The notes: generated from the letters alone by a model not told the origin. A DNA stretch of 64,000 nucleotides from Steroidobacteraceae bacterium (GCA_017853175.1 JAFMKA010000004.1:1-64000), one strand, 5' to 3'. Shown: positions 18,350 to 29,946, counted from the stretch's first letter. Made by a program: numbers and translations.

Positions 18350-19765
18350 TTGGAAATCGAATTCTTCGGCGCCGCCGGTGAAGTGACGGGATCCTGCCAC
18401 ATCCTCAGGGTAGGAGGACGGACTTTGCTCGTCGATTGCGGGCTGATCCAGGGTGGTCATGATGCGACCCGCCGCAACCGCCTCGACTTCCCGTTCGATC
18501 CCGCACACATCGACGCCGTACTGCTGACCCATGCGCACATCGATCACTGCGGTCGGTTACCTTTGTTGGTCAAGAGAGGCTTTCGAGGCACGATCTACAC
18601 GAACGCGGCCTGTCGCGATCTGCTGCCTCTATTGCTTCGCGATACGGCAGACCTCGCAGCACGAGAAGCAGAGCGACGAGCGCGAAGGGCGGATGAAGAC
18701 GAGCCTAGGTTCGAGCCTTTGTTCGATCTCGACGATGTCGAACGTACGCTGAAGCTCGTACGAGCACTGCGCTATGACGCCGAATACGCGCCGTACCCCG
18801 GAGTCTCCATGCGAGTACGGGACGCAGGGCACATTCTTGGCTCAAGCAGTATCGAGGTCTCGTGCACTGAGCACGGAGTAACGAAGCGAATCGTGTTCAG
18901 CGGGGATCTCGGACAGTACGACTCACCCATTCTTCTTGACCCTTACCGTTTCGAGTCGGCTGACCTTGTGCTCATGGAGAGCACTTATGGAGATCGCCTC
19001 CATCGTCGTCGAGAAGACACAATCAAAGAAATCGGCGAAATCATCCGTGAAGCCGATCAAGAAAACGGCAATATACTCGTACCCGCGTTTGCCGTAGGGC
19101 GCAGCCAAGAAATTCTTTACCTGCTCGGTCAATACTTCGACGAATGGGGTCTTGATCGCTGGAAGATTTTTCTCGATAGCCCGATGGCAATCGAAGCAAG
19201 CAAGGTCTATTGGGCTCACGCCGAACGTTTCGACGAAGAAGCGCGGCGTCTTCGGGAAACTTTCGAATCCATGCCCGAGCTACCCAATCTTCGCCTGTGC
19301 AAAACGCCGCAGCAGTCGCGCGAAATCAACTCGATTCGGACTCGGGCGTTCATCATCGCCGGCAGTGGTATGTGCAATGGCGGCCGCATCCTGCATCATT
19401 TTCTGCAAAACCTCGAGCGACCCGAGTGTCATGTCATGATCACGGGGTTTCAGGCGCCCGGGACGCTCGGCCGCCAGCTCGTCGATCGGGTATCAACGGT
19501 CAGGATCCACGGGCAAACTCTGCACCTTAGGGCTAAGGTTCATACGGTGGGCGGGCTATCCGCCCACGGTGATCAGGCTGATCTCTTGAGGTGGTATGAC
19601 TCGTTTTCAGGCCGACCCTTGGTCTGCTTGGTTCACGGTGAATCCGAGCCTGCGCATGCGCTTCAACATAAAATAGACAAACTGGGCGGCAAGGCTATCG
19701 TGCCGAAGCCCGGGACCCGGCTCGATCTCGCCACCATGACCATGACATCCGGATCAAAAACATGA
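18350..19765 (+). CDS. MBL-fold beta-CASP metallohydrolase (RNase/CPSF-like)
   Basis: LTHAHIDHCGRLPLL; ESTYGDRLH; GSGMCNGGRILHHF; VGGLSAHGDQADLL. TTG or internal start possible. Confidence 0.93.
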   Translation: MEIEFFGAAGEVTGSCHILRVGGRTLLVDCGLIQGGHDATRRNRLDFPFDPAHIDAVLLTHAHIDHCGRLPLLVKRGFRGTIYTNAACRDLLPLLLRDTADLAAREAERRARRADEDEPRFEPLFDLDDVERTLKLVRALRYDAEYAPYPGVSMRVRDAGHILGSSSIEVSCTEHGVTKRIVFSGDLGQYDSPILLDPYRFESADLVLMESTYGDRLHRRREDTIKEIGEIIREADQENGNILVPAFAVGRSQEILYLLGQYFDEWGLDRWKIFLDSPMAIEASKVYWAHAERFDEEARRLRETFESMPELPNLRLCKTPQQSREINSIRTRAFIIAGSGMCNGGRILHHFLQNLERPECHVMITGFQAPGTLGRQLVDRVSTVRIHGQTLHLRAKVHTVGGLSAHGDQADLLRWYDSFSGRPLVCLVHGESEPAHALQHKIDKLGGKAIVPKPGTRLDLATMTMTSGSKT

Positions 19766-21066
19766 TGCAACGACATCTTGCGCGCCTAGTACGAGTCGAG
19801 CCTCGTGAGACGGCTGCAGTGTTCGCGGCGTTCTGCCTTTTTTTCTTTGTGCTCGGCAGTTACTTCGCCGTTCGACCCGTGCGTGAAACCGTGGCGACGT
19901 TGTTAGGGCGTGAGCGTGTCGCCGATCTGTGGCTCTACACCGCTCTGTTCTCTATTGCGATCGTTCCGCTTTGGGGCTGGCTCGTCGCTCGGATGCGTCG
20001 CAGCCTTCTGCTTCCGCTGCTCTACGGATCGGTTGCCGTCATCCTCGCCATCATCGGATCATCCATTCAGGTCGATGAAAGCAACTTGCGTGTCGGCACG
20101 TTCTTTTATGTCTGGGTCAGCGTCATCAATCTGATGCTCGTCTCCGTATTCTGGAGTTTCCTGCTCGAGATGTTCGACAGCGAGCAGGCGAGACGACTCT
20201 TCGGGTTCATCGCCGCGGGCGGCACACTCGGCGCACTGGTGGGGCCACTTACGGCGCGTCTCACGGTCGACGTCATCGGAAACTCCGGCGTGCTGTATCT
20301 CGGCACAGTTGGATTTCTCGGCGCGATTTTTTGCCAGCGTATTCTCATCAAAATATGGAATCGTCAGCCTCCCTCGGGGGCGCCACTCAAAGCCGATGCG
20401 GGGCTTGACGATGAAGGTCTCGGCGGCAACCCGTTCGCCGGAATTTTCATCGTGCTGCGCTCACCCTATTTACTCGGAATTGCGCTATTCGTCGTGTTCC
20501 TCTCCGCCGTGAACACGTTCGTTTATTTCGAGCAACTTCGTATCGTCAGCGAGACGTTTTCAGATACCACGCGCCGCACCGAAGTATTCGCCAATATCGA
20601 CTTCATCGTGCAAGCGCTCACCATTCTCTCGCAGGTGTTTCTCACCGGTCGTATCGCCTCAAAACTCGGTGTCAGGACGTTACTCACGTTCGTTCCCGTG
20701 TTGATGATTGGCGGATTCATGCTGCTGTCGATGCTAAACATATTCGGCATGGTTGCGGCATTACTCATCCTGCGCCGCTGGGGGGAGTATGCGTTCGTTC
20801 GTCCCGGACGCGAGATGCTTTGGGGCGCCATGGACAAAGAATCGAAATATAAAGCGAAGAGCTTTATCGACGTCCCAGTCTACCGGGCTGCCGACTATGT
20901 GGGTGCGCAAGCGAAGACGGCGCTCGATGCAGTCGGAGCATCGCCAGCGGGAGCCGCGTTCGTCGGTGCTGCGCTGGCAACGGGCTGGGCGGTCAACGGT
21001 TGGTGGCTTGGTCGTCGACACGATCGTGCAGCAGCGCTTGATGATCAACCCGACTCGAAAAAATAG
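19762..21066 (+). CDS. MFS/NTT-type transporter (NTP:NDP exchange-like)
   Basis: VFAAFCLFFFVLGSYFAVRPVRETVATLLG; about 12 hydrophobic segments; RPGREMLWGAMDKESKYKAKSFIDVPVYRAADYVGAQ. Overlaps upstream gene by 4 bp. Confidence 0.85.
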   Translation: MMQRHLARLVRVEPRETAAVFAAFCLFFFVLGSYFAVRPVRETVATLLGRERVADLWLYTALFSIAIVPLWGWLVARMRRSLLLPLLYGSVAVILAIIGSSIQVDESNLRVGTFFYVWVSVINLMLVSVFWSFLLEMFDSEQARRLFGFIAAGGTLGALVGPLTARLTVDVIGNSGVLYLGTVGFLGAIFCQRILIKIWNRQPPSGAPLKADAGLDDEGLGGNPFAGIFIVLRSPYLLGIALFVVFLSAVNTFVYFEQLRIVSETFSDTTRRTEVFANIDFIVQALTILSQVFLTGRIASKLGVRTLLTFVPVLMIGGFMLLSMLNIFGMVAALLILRRWGEYAFVRPGREMLWGAMDKESKYKAKSFIDVPVYRAADYVGAQAKTALDAVGASPAGAAFVGAALATGWAVNGWWLGRRHDRAAALDDQPDSKK

Positions 21067-21074
21067 TGGTCGCA

Positions 21075-22040
21075 ATGAGATCGTTGATCATTAAATGCGC
21101 GTTGGCATTCGTCGTTTTTCTCAGCACGGCGATGGCGGCGTCCGCCGAGTCTGTCAGCGGATCGCAAGAGCGCGCGGCACTCGATCTACTCGCGGCGATC
21201 GCCACGGGTGATACGCAGGCGGTCGCGTTCGCCATTCATCCGTCCGAGCTCGATCGTCTACGCATCATGATCGTGCAGCGTTTGCGAGAGGAGGCGGCTC
21301 GCGGAGAGTCCGTGATCCGCGTACGACTTTTCGGTGATGCCACGCCGATCGGCGAGATAGAGCGTCTAACGAGCGTCAATCTTTTTCGAGCGATTGCTCG
21401 TCGGCTGACTCTTCGCGCACGACCCTATGACAAACTCGACGGACTCACTGCGGTACGCGATGGTAAGTTCGTACACGTGGTCTTAAAAGGGCGGCAGCCG
21501 CCCGATCGTGGGCGTGTCGAAGTGGTCGAGCTGGTGACGCTCGTGCCCTACGGCAAAGAATGGAAAGCGGCGATCCCGCTCGAGATCGAGGCGCAAATCG
21601 ACGATCTCGTCGCCGGACGAGTGCGAGTACCGAGTTCGAGCGCTGCAGCGGTCGGGGCGGGCTCGGTCGGTACAGGAGCAACTTCTTCGAACACAGCACC
21701 GCCAATACCTTCGCGCAATACGCCCGAGATTCTGAACTTGCTCGATCAAGCAGAGAAAACATTGGTGGAGGGTCGATGCGACCGGTACTACCGAGATTTC
21801 CTCAGTCCGGAACTACGCCGCACGTTGTCGGGTCGAACCCTCGATGCCTTGATTGCGGCATGCAATCGAAGCATCGCAACGCGTGAACTATTGATCGCTG
21901 CGTTGCGGATCGTCCGGCGGACCGCTCCGGTTTTCGAGGAAGGGGGCAGTCGGGCCGTCTACGATGTCGAGGGGCAGGGGTTGCCCTATGATCGATACGT
22001 ACTTGAACGCGTCGACGGCCGTTGGTTTATCGCGGAATAA
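21075..22040 (+). CDS. Hypothetical exported protein
   Basis: Signal peptide MRSLIIKCALAFVVFLSTAMAASA; C-term YVLERVDGRWFIAE; alternative GTG start at 21066 overlaps the upstream stop. Confidence 0.75.
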   Translation: MRSLIIKCALAFVVFLSTAMAASAESVSGSQERAALDLLAAIATGDTQAVAFAIHPSELDRLRIMIVQRLREEAARGESVIRVRLFGDATPIGEIERLTSVNLFRAIARRLTLRARPYDKLDGLTAVRDGKFVHVVLKGRQPPDRGRVEVVELVTLVPYGKEWKAAIPLEIEAQIDDLVAGRVRVPSSSAAAVGAGSVGTGATSSNTAPPIPSRNTPEILNLLDQAEKTLVEGRCDRYYRDFLSPELRRTLSGRTLDALIAACNRSIATRELLIAALRIVRRTAPVFEEGGSRAVYDVEGQGLPYDRYVLERVDGRWFIAE

Positions 22041-22069
22041 TATCGAGCCAAAGAATCAGGAGACCGACC

Positions 22070-23038
22070 ATGACCCATCGTACCTTCCATCGTCCGACAA
22101 GAATTCTTGCCGTGACCTTTCTGACGGCACTGATCTCTGCTTGCGGCGTCTCGCCTCAAAAAGTGACTGTACCTGTAGTGGCGTCGGTCGATCTTCCGCG
22201 CTTCATGGGCCCTTGGTACGTCATCGGTGTGATTCCGACCTTCATTGAGAAAGATATCTACAACGCGATCGAGTCCTATGAACTCGCGCCTGATGGCACC
22301 ATCAAGACGACGTTCACCTTCAATAAGGGCGCATTCGATGGGCCCGCCAAGCAGATGGAGCCGAAGGGGTTTGTCATCCCGGGCACCAACAACGCGATCT
22401 GGGGTATGCAGTTCGTGTGGCCGATCAAGGCGGAGTACGTCATTTCCCACGTCGATGCCGACTACACCGAGACCATCATTGCCCGTAGTGCACGCGACTA
22501 CGTCTGGATCATGGCCCGCACGCCGACGATGGACGAGGCGCGATACGCGGAGCTCGTGAAGAAGGTGGCGGACATGGGCTACGACGTGAGCAAGCTCGTG
22601 AAGGTGCCGCAAACGGCGAAGCCCGCGGTGGCGTCCGCCGCTGCTGCGCCTGCTGCAGCCGCCCCAGCGATGCCGACGGCCGAGCGCACCGCCGAAATCC
22701 TCGCCTCGGTGCCAGCCGTCAAACCGGCGGAACTGCGGGCGCGACTCGCCCAAGGCTCGAGCCGACCGGTGGTTCTCGATGTTCGTCGGGCGGATGAGTT
22801 CGCCGCCGGGCATGTCGAGGGGGCTCTCAATGTGGCGCACACCGTGGTGATGGCGAGTCCGTCAACGGCTGTCCCGGCGGCAAAAGACGCGGAAATCGTG
22901 CTCTATTGCGGGTCCGGTCGTCGGGCCTCGGCCGCTATCGAGGCGCTTCGTACCGCGGGCTACACCAACCTGAAGCACCTAGAGGGGGACTACCCCGCCT
23001 GGAAGGCCCTGGCCGCCGGCTCGACCCCCTCACCCTGA
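22070..23038 (+). CDS. Lipoprotein with N-terminal bacterial lipocalin (Blc-like) and C-terminal rhodanese domain
   Basis: LTALISAC lipobox; PRFMGPWYVIGVIPTFIEKDIYNAIESYEL lipocalin start; Ala/Pro-rich linker; LDVRRADEFAAGHVEGALNV and VLYCGSGRRASAAIEALRTAGYTNLKHLEGDYPAWK rhodanese. Confidence 0.92.
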   Translation: MTHRTFHRPTRILAVTFLTALISACGVSPQKVTVPVVASVDLPRFMGPWYVIGVIPTFIEKDIYNAIESYELAPDGTIKTTFTFNKGAFDGPAKQMEPKGFVIPGTNNAIWGMQFVWPIKAEYVISHVDADYTETIIARSARDYVWIMARTPTMDEARYAELVKKVADMGYDVSKLVKVPQTAKPAVASAAAAPAAAAPAMPTAERTAEILASVPAVKPAELRARLAQGSSRPVVLDVRRADEFAAGHVEGALNVAHTVVMASPSTAVPAAKDAEIVLYCGSGRRASAAIEALRTAGYTNLKHLEGDYPAWKALAAGSTPSP

Positions 23039-23158
23039 GCAGAACCGCCTACCGATTCGGCGCTCCGACAGCCCCCTCCGCGGTCGTTTTCGGAGGTCTT
23101 TCCCGCGGGGAGTAACCCCTTGCTAGACTGCCGTTTTTGGCAGGGAAAGCCCGCGCTC

Positions 23159-25318
23159 ATGGCCAAAGACGACATCCTCGACTCCGGAGCCCTCCCGGCA
23201 TGGGAGAAAGCTGCCGCGAAGGCGGCCCCCGGTGGCGATATCTCCAAACTCGTTTGGAAGACCCCCGAGGGTCTCGAGGTCAAGCCGCTCTATACCGCGG
23301 CCGATCTCGAAGGGTTGGCCCATGCCGATACCTTGCCCGGGTTTGCCCCGTTCCTGCGCGGTCCGCAGCCCACCATGTACGCCGTGCGCCCGTGGACGAT
23401 TCGTCAGTACGCCGGGTTCTCGACGGCCGAGGCGTCGAACGCCTTCTATCGTAAGTCCCTTGCAGCCGGTGGGCAGGGCGTGTCGGTGGCCTTCGACCTT
23501 GCAACGCATCGCGGGTACGACAGTGATCATCCTCGTGTGACGGGCGACGTCGGCAAGGCCGGCGTGGCGATCGATTCCGTCGAGGATATGAAGATCCTGT
23601 TCGACGGCATTCCGCTAGACAAAGTGTCTGTATCGATGACGATGAACGGTGCGGTGCTTCCGGTACTCGCGGCCTATGTGATTGCCGCCGAGGAGCAGGG
23701 CGTCAAACCCGATCAACTTTCCGGGACCATACAGAACGACATCCTCAAGGAGTTCATGGTCCGCAATACTTATATCTATCCGCCCGAACCGTCGATGCGC
23801 ATCGTCGGCGACATCATCGAGTACACGGCCCGCAACATGCCGAAGTTCAACTCGATTTCGATTTCGGGTTATCACATGCAGGAAGCCGGTGCGAATCAGG
23901 CACTCGAGCTCGCCTTCACGCTGGCTGACGGCAAAGAATATGTGAAGACTGCGCTCGCGAAAGGTCTCGACGTCGACGAGTTCGCGGGACGGCTCAGTTT
24001 CTTCTGGGCGATCGGTATGAACTTCTATCTCGAAATCGCCAAGATGCGAGCCGCTCGATTATTGTGGTGGCGCATCATGAGCGGTTTCGGCGCAAAGAAT
24101 CCGAAAAGCCTGATGTTGCGCACGCATTGCCAGACTTCGGGCTGGAGCCTCACAGAGCAAGATCCATACAACAACATCGTACGGACCACCATTGAGGCGA
24201 TGGCTGCGGTGTTCGGCGGAACGCAGAGTCTGCACACCAACTCTTTCGACGAGGCGATCGCTCTTCCGACCGAGTTCAGTGCGCGCATCGCGCGTAATAC
24301 CCAGCTTATCCTGCAGGAAGAATCGCAGATCACCCGAGTGGTCGATCCGTGGGCCGGCAGTTACATGATGGAGCGACTGACCCAGGAAATGGCCGATAAG
24401 GCCTGGTCGATTATCGAAGAGGTGGATGCCCTCGGCGGTATGACCCGCGCCGTCGAAAGTGGTTGGGCGAAGTTACGTATCGAGGCGAGTGCTGCCGAGA
24501 AGCAGGCGCGCATCGATTCCGGGCGTGATGTCATCATCGGTGTCAATAAATTCCGCCTCGAGAAAGAAGACCCGGTCGAGATTCTCGAAGTCGATAACGT
24601 CGCCGTGCGTGAAACCCAAATCGCCCGACTCCAAAAAGTGCGCGCTTCGCGAGATGGGAAAAAAGTATCGGCGTCTCTCGCTGCGCTTACCGCTGCGGCG
24701 AAGTCTGGCCAAGGCAATCTGTTCGCACTCGCGATCGAGGCGATGCGCCTTCGTGCGACAGTGGGCGAAGTGAGCGACGCGCTCGAGCAGGCTTGGGGCC
24801 GGCATCGAGCTAATTCTCAGGAGGTCAGTGGCGTGTACGCAGGAGCCTACGAGTCGCGAGAGGATTGGACCGCCTTGCAAGCGGATATCTCCGCCTTCGC
24901 CGAAAGCCACGGCCGACGCCCGCGCGTGATGATCGCCAAGCTCGGACAGGACGGGCACGATCGGGGTGCGAAGGTTGTGGCGAGCGCGTTCGCCGATCTC
25001 GGCTTCGATGTCGATATCGGGCCTTTGTTTCAGACGCCTGAAGAGTGCGCGCGACAGGCTATCGAAAACGATGTGCATGCGGTCGGCGTGAGCACACTCG
25101 CGGCGGGTCACAAAACCTTGGTGCCCGAGATCATTCGCGCTCTGCGCGAGCAAGGCTCGCCGGAGATCATCGTATTCGTCGGCGGCGTCGTTCCGCAGCA
25201 AGACTACGCGTTCCTGCGAGAGGCAGGTGTGAAGGGTATCTATGGCCCGGGCACGCCGATCCCTGAGAGTGCACGTGACGTACTCAACCACATCAAGCGC
25301 GCCACTGATGGCGCTTGA
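23159..25318 (+). CDS. scpA: Methylmalonyl-CoA mutase (single-chain, catalytic plus B12-binding domains)
   Basis: Start [64 protein letters not shown]12 motif. Confidence 0.96.
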   Translation: MAKDDILDSGALPAWEKAAAKAAPGGDISKLVWKTPEGLEVKPLYTAADLEGLAHADTLPGFAPFLRGPQPTMYAVRPWTIRQYAGFSTAEASNAFYRKSLAAGGQGVSVAFDLATHRGYDSDHPRVTGDVGKAGVAIDSVEDMKILFDGIPLDKVSVSMTMNGAVLPVLAAYVIAAEEQGVKPDQLSGTIQNDILKEFMVRNTYIYPPEPSMRIVGDIIEYTARNMPKFNSISISGYHMQEAGANQALELAFTLADGKEYVKTALAKGLDVDEFAGRLSFFWAIGMNFYLEIAKMRAARLLWWRIMSGFGAKNPKSLMLRTHCQTSGWSLTEQDPYNNIVRTTIEAMAAVFGGTQSLHTNSFDEAIALPTEFSARIARNTQLILQEESQITRVVDPWAGSYMMERLTQEMADKAWSIIEEVDALGGMTRAVESGWAKLRIEASAAEKQARIDSGRDVIIGVNKFRLEKEDPVEILEVDNVAVRETQIARLQKVRASRDGKKVSASLAALTAAAKSGQGNLFALAIEAMRLRATVGEVSDALEQAWGRHRANSQEVSGVYAGAYESREDWTALQADISAFAESHGRRPRVMIAKLGQDGHDRGAKVVASAFADLGFDVDIGPLFQTPEECARQAIENDVHAVGVSTLAAGHKTLVPEIIRALREQGSPEIIVFVGGVVPQQDYAFLREAGVKGIYGPGTPIPESARDVLNHIKRATDGA

Positions 25319-26312
25319 TCAAGACGACGTTCGTTTGATCGACGGCGTGCGCAGTGGCGATCGTCGCGCGCTCGCCAAGGTGATCACGCTGCTCGAGTCG
25401 ACGAGATCCGATCACCGTCGTCGCGCTGATGCCGTTCTCGATGCCTTGTTACCCCATACGGGTAAGGCCCTGCGACTCGGCATCTCGGGAGTGCCCGGCG
25501 TCGGCAAGTCGACATTCATTGAAGCGCTCGGGATGTTTCTTCTGGCGCGCGGACACAAAGTCGCCGTTCTCGCGGTCGACCCGTCTTCTGGTGTATCCGG
25601 TGGGTCCATCCTCGGCGACAAGACACGGATGGAGCGACTCTCGGTTCAAGAGAAGGCCTACATTCGACCGAGCCCCTCATCAGGTACGCTCGGTGGTGTG
25701 GCAGAAAAAACCCGCGAGGCCGTTCTGGTCTGTGAAGCGGCGGGATACGACGTCGTGATCGTCGAGACGGTGGGCGTGGGTCAATCTGAAACTACGGTCG
25801 CCGGCATGACCGACATGTTCATCTTGCTGCAGTTGCCGAACGCAGGCGATGACCTGCAAGCGATGAAGAAAGGCATCATGGAGCTCGCCGATCTCATCGT
25901 GATCAATAAAGCAGATCTCGATCCCGATGCCGCAACACGCGCCGAAGCTCAGATCACCTCTGCCCTGCGAGTGCTGCGTTTTACAGGAGCGCCGGGCTCA
26001 CATGACGAGTCGCGTTGGCATGTGCGTGTGATGCGTGGTAGCGCACTCAAGGGCGATGGGCTCGAGGCGTTTTGGTCCAACGTCGCTGATTTTCGAGCTC
26101 TGCGCGAGCGTAGCGGCGAGTTCGCCGAGCGTCGTCGCCAGCAGGCACTCACCTGGATGTGGGACGAAGTCCATGCGCGCCTCGTCGCCGACTTCCGCGA
26201 TAGTGCAGCCGTCTGCGCTGCGTTACCGAAGACTATCGATGATGTCACTCACGCTCGGGTCGCGCCGTCATCGGCGGCACGCAGACTTCTCGATCTTTTC
26301 GAAGCACACTGA
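25308..26312 (+). CDS. meaB: Methylmalonyl-CoA mutase-associated GTPase MeaB (ArgK-like)
   Basis: Start [13 protein letters not shown] overlapping mutase end; [41 protein letters not shown]. Confidence 0.95.
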   Translation: MALDQDDVRLIDGVRSGDRRALAKVITLLESTRSDHRRRADAVLDALLPHTGKALRLGISGVPGVGKSTFIEALGMFLLARGHKVAVLAVDPSSGVSGGSILGDKTRMERLSVQEKAYIRPSPSSGTLGGVAEKTREAVLVCEAAGYDVVIVETVGVGQSETTVAGMTDMFILLQLPNAGDDLQAMKKGIMELADLIVINKADLDPDAATRAEAQITSALRVLRFTGAPGSHDESRWHVRVMRGSALKGDGLEAFWSNVADFRALRERSGEFAERRRQQALTWMWDEVHARLVADFRDSAAVCAALPKTIDDVTHARVAPSSAARRLLDLFEAH

Positions 26313-26341
26313 CACACAAGAATTCAACACAGGGATAGCCC

Positions 26342-27874
26342 ATGCACGACATCATTCACCTACTCGAACAGAAGCGCGCCCAGGCCCGACAGGGCGGCGG
26401 ACCAAAGCGCGTCGCTGCGCAGCACGCCAAAGGCAAGCTCACCGCGAGGGAGCGCGTCGAGCTATTGCTGGACGACGGCACGTTCGAAGAGTGGGATATG
26501 TTCGTCGAGCATCGCTGCGCCGATTTCGGCATGCAGGATCAAAAAATTCCGGGTGATGGCGTCGTGACGGGATGCGGCTTCATCAATGGCCGCCTCGTGT
26601 TCGTATTCAGCCAAGACTTTACGGTCTTCGGCGGTTCGCTCTCTGAGGCGCACGCGCAGAAAATCTGCAAAGTGCTCGACACGGCTATGAAGGTCGGTGC
26701 GCCCGTAATCGGGATCAACGACTCGGGCGGCGCCCGCATTCAGGAGGGTGTCGCCTCGCTCGGTGGGTATGCCGAAGTCTTCCAGCGTAATGTCACCGCA
26801 TCAGGCGTCGTGCCGCAGATCAGTCTGATCATGGGCCCATCGGCGGGCGGCGCGGTGTATAGCCCGGCACTCACCGACTTCATTTTCATGGTGAAGGACA
26901 GCTCCTACATGTTCGTCACCGGCCCCGACGTCGTCAAAACCGTGACACACGAAGAAGTGACGGCGGAAGACCTCGGTGGCGCGATCACTCACACGACGCG
27001 TAGCGGTGTCGCGGACCTCGCGTTTGATAACGATGTCGAAGCCATCTTGATGTTGCGACGCTTCTTCAATTATTTGCCGGCCAACAATCGCGAAAAGCCG
27101 CCGATGCGCGAAGCCTTCGATCCGCCGGATCGCGACGACTACTCACTCGATACGTTAGTGCCCGATAACCCGAATAAGCCTTATGACATGAAGGAGTTGA
27201 TCACCAAGGTGGTCGACGATGGCGAGTTCTTCGAGCTGCAACCCGAGTATGCGAAGAACATCATCATCGGCTTCGGTCGGATGGACGGCCAGGTCGTCGG
27301 CATCGTAGCCAACCAACCGCTCGTGCTCGCGGGCTGCCTCGATATCAAGAGCAGCATCAAGGCGGCTCGGTTCGTGCGTTTCTGCGACGCGTTCAATATT
27401 GCGGTCGTTACGTTCGTCGACGTACCGGGCTTCATGCCGGGCACGGCGCAGGAATATGGTGGCATCATCAAGCACGGCGCAAAGCTGCTCTACGCCTATG
27501 CGGAGTGCACGGTGCCCAAGGTGACCGTGATTACACGCAAAGCCTATGGCGGTGCTTATGACGTCATGGCTTCGAAGCATCTGCGTGGCGACATCAACTT
27601 CGCATGGCCGAATGCCGAAATCGCCGTGATGGGTGCAAAGGGCGCCGTCGAGATCATCTTCCGTGAGGAGAAGTCCGATCCGGCGAAGCTCGCAGCGCGA
27701 GAGGCCGAGTATCGCGAAAAGTTTGCCAATCCGTTCATCGCGGGTGCCCGCGGCTACATCGACGACGTGATCATGCCGCACGGCACACGGCGGCGAGTGT
27801 GCCGAGCACTCACGGTGTTGCGAGACAAGAAAATAGAAGAACCGTGGCGTAAGCACGGCAACATTCCGCTTTGA
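26342..27874 (+). CDS. pccB: Propionyl/acyl-CoA carboxylase beta subunit
   Basis: [59 protein letters not shown]-like [19 protein letters not shown]. Confidence 0.96.
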   Translation: MHDIIHLLEQKRAQARQGGGPKRVAAQHAKGKLTARERVELLLDDGTFEEWDMFVEHRCADFGMQDQKIPGDGVVTGCGFINGRLVFVFSQDFTVFGGSLSEAHAQKICKVLDTAMKVGAPVIGINDSGGARIQEGVASLGGYAEVFQRNVTASGVVPQISLIMGPSAGGAVYSPALTDFIFMVKDSSYMFVTGPDVVKTVTHEEVTAEDLGGAITHTTRSGVADLAFDNDVEAILMLRRFFNYLPANNREKPPMREAFDPPDRDDYSLDTLVPDNPNKPYDMKELITKVVDDGEFFELQPEYAKNIIIGFGRMDGQVVGIVANQPLVLAGCLDIKSSIKAARFVRFCDAFNIAVVTFVDVPGFMPGTAQEYGGIIKHGAKLLYAYAECTVPKVTVITRKAYGGAYDVMASKHLRGDINFAWPNAEIAVMGAKGAVEIIFREEKSDPAKLAAREAEYREKFANPFIAGARGYIDDVIMPHGTRRRVCRALTVLRDKKIEEPWRKHGNIPL

Positions 27875-27894
27875 TCGCGCGCAGGGAGTCAAAA

Positions 27895-29925
27895 ATGTTT
27901 AAGAAGATACTCATTGCCAATCGTGGCGAAATCGCCTGCCGCGTCATCAAAACGGCTCGCCGCATGGGCATCAAGACCGTAGCGGTGTACTCCGAAGCCG
28001 ATAAGGACGCACGTCATGTCGAGCTTGCCGATGAGGCGGTGCTGATCGGACCCGCGCCTTCGCGCGAGTCTTATCTCGTAGCCGATCGCATCATCGCAGC
28101 GTGTAAGCAAACGGGCGCTGAGGCGGTACATCCGGGTTACGGATTTTTGTCCGAGAACGCCGAGTTCTCTCGCCGGGTCGAGGAAGAGGGCATCATTTTC
28201 ATCGGGCCGAAACACGCCTCCATCGCTGCGATGGGAGACAAGATCGCTTCGAAAGAGCTTGCGGCAAAAGCCAAGGTCAACACCATTCCGGGTTGGAATA
28301 ACCCGATCGAGTCGGCCGAGAAAGCGGTCGAGATCGCCAAGAACATCGGATACCCGGTGATGATTAAGGCGAGTGCGGGCGGTGGCGGCAAGGGTCTTCG
28401 CGTCGCATGGAATGACAAAGATGCATTCGAGGGGTTTAACTCCTGCCGTAACGAGGCTCGAAACAGCTTCGGCGATGATCGTGTCTTCATTGAAAAATTC
28501 GTAGAAGAGCCGCGTCACATCGAAATACAGGTGCTGGGGGATGCTCACGGCAACTGCGTGTATCTTTGGGAACGCGAGTGCTCCATTCAGCGTCGCCACC
28601 AAAAGGTGATCGAAGAGGCGCCGAGCCCCTTCCTCGATGACAAGACGCGTAAGGCCATGGGTGAGCAGGCGGTAGCGCTCGCCAAGGCGGTCAATTATCA
28701 AAGCGCCGGTACGGTCGAGTTCGTCGTCGGCAAAGACCGTAGCTTTTACTTTCTCGAAATGAACACGCGGCTCCAGGTGGAACACCCCGTTACGGAGTGC
28801 ATCACGGGCCTAGACCTCGTCGAACAGATGATTCGTGTCGCGGCGGGAGAGAAGCTCGGCTTCGCGCAAAAAGAGATTCGACGCCAGGGTTGGGCGATCG
28901 AATGCCGTATCAACGCCGAGGACCCATTCCGCAATTTCCTGCCGTCGACTGGACGACTCGTAAAGTACCGTCCTCCCGCCCAAAACATGGAGGCGGCGCA
29001 TCCGGTTCCGGCAGAGGGCGGTGTTCGCGTCGATACTGGCGTGTACGAGGGTGGCGAAATCCCGATGTACTACGACTCGATGATCGCCAAACTCATTACC
29101 TACGGCGCCGATCGTAACGAAGCGATCGCGAAGATGCGCGAAGCCCTGAATGGCTTCGTCATCCGCGGAATCTCGAGTAACGTGCCGTTTCAGGCGGCGC
29201 TGCTTGCGCATCCGCGCTTCATTGCCGGCGATTTCAACACCGGATTCATCGCCGAGCAGTATCCGAAAGGTTTCTCGGCATCGGCAGTACCGCACGATGA
29301 GCCCGAGTTCTTGCTGTCGCTTGCCGCTATTTCGCATCGGCGTACGCGTGAGCGCGCCGCGCGGATGACCGGACAGCTTCGCCATCGCGAAGTACGCATT
29401 CGCGAAGATTTCATCATCGTGTTACGCGACGAGGCCGGTGGCCGTGATGAAATTCCGGTCAACGTGCATCCCGTCGGTACGATGTTCAACGTGAGTATCG
29501 CGGGTCGTACTCATGAGGTGTCCTTCGAAGACAATCTTCGTGACATCGCGGTACACGGATACTTCGATGGCAAGGCGTTCTGCGCTCAGATCGAGCGTAT
29601 CGGCCTCGGCTACCGAATTTCTCACAATGGCACTAGCCTCTTCGCCAAAGTCTTCACTCCGCGTCACGCGCAGCTCGAAGCCTTGATGCCGTTCAAGGCG
29701 CCGCCTGATCTCTCGAAGGTATTGCTCTCGCCTATGCCTGGCCTGCTGGTCGACGTCTCGGTCCAGCCGGGTCAAACGGTGCGTGCAGGCGAGCGTCTCG
29801 CGGCGATTGAAGCCATGAAAATGGAGAACATTCTGTTCGCTACGCAGGACTGCGTCGTCTCGGAGGTTCTCGCGAAGAAAGGCGATAGCCTCGCGGTCGA
29901 TCAGATCATCATCAAGTTTCAGTAA
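27895..29925 (+). CDS. pccA: Acetyl/propionyl-CoA carboxylase alpha subunit (biotin carboxylase plus BCCP)
   Basis: Start MFKKILIANRGEIACRVIKTARRMG; biotin attachment EAMKMENILF near C-terminus. Confidence 0.96.
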   Translation: MFKKILIANRGEIACRVIKTARRMGIKTVAVYSEADKDARHVELADEAVLIGPAPSRESYLVADRIIAACKQTGAEAVHPGYGFLSENAEFSRRVEEEGIIFIGPKHASIAAMGDKIASKELAAKAKVNTIPGWNNPIESAEKAVEIAKNIGYPVMIKASAGGGGKGLRVAWNDKDAFEGFNSCRNEARNSFGDDRVFIEKFVEEPRHIEIQVLGDAHGNCVYLWERECSIQRRHQKVIEEAPSPFLDDKTRKAMGEQAVALAKAVNYQSAGTVEFVVGKDRSFYFLEMNTRLQVEHPVTECITGLDLVEQMIRVAAGEKLGFAQKEIRRQGWAIECRINAEDPFRNFLPSTGRLVKYRPPAQNMEAAHPVPAEGGVRVDTGVYEGGEIPMYYDSMIAKLITYGADRNEAIAKMREALNGFVIRGISSNVPFQAALLAHPRFIAGDFNTGFIAEQYPKGFSASAVPHDEPEFLLSLAAISHRRTRERAARMTGQLRHREVRIREDFIIVLRDEAGGRDEIPVNVHPVGTMFNVSIAGRTHEVSFEDNLRDIAVHGYFDGKAFCAQIERIGLGYRISHNGTSLFAKVFTPRHAQLEALMPFKAPPDLSKVLLSPMPGLLVDVSVQPGQTVRAGERLAAIEAMKMENILFATQDCVVSEVLAKKGDSLAVDQIIIKFQ

Positions 29926-29946
29926 GCGAAGCGGGCAACGTTCAGC

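Noticed and set aside
21986-22840. 284-aa minus-strand ORF antisense to the lipocalin-rhodanese gene
   Set aside because: His/Arg-rich low-complexity translation typical of an antisense frame.
24473-25291. 272-aa minus-strand ORF inside methylmalonyl-CoA mutase
   Set aside because: Shadow ORF of a high-GC gene; R/D/H-rich composition without recognisable domain, fully antisense to a confident CDS.
27889-28785. 298-aa minus-strand ORF antisense to pccA
   Set aside because: Antisense shadow ORF; no motif, no promoter or RBS.
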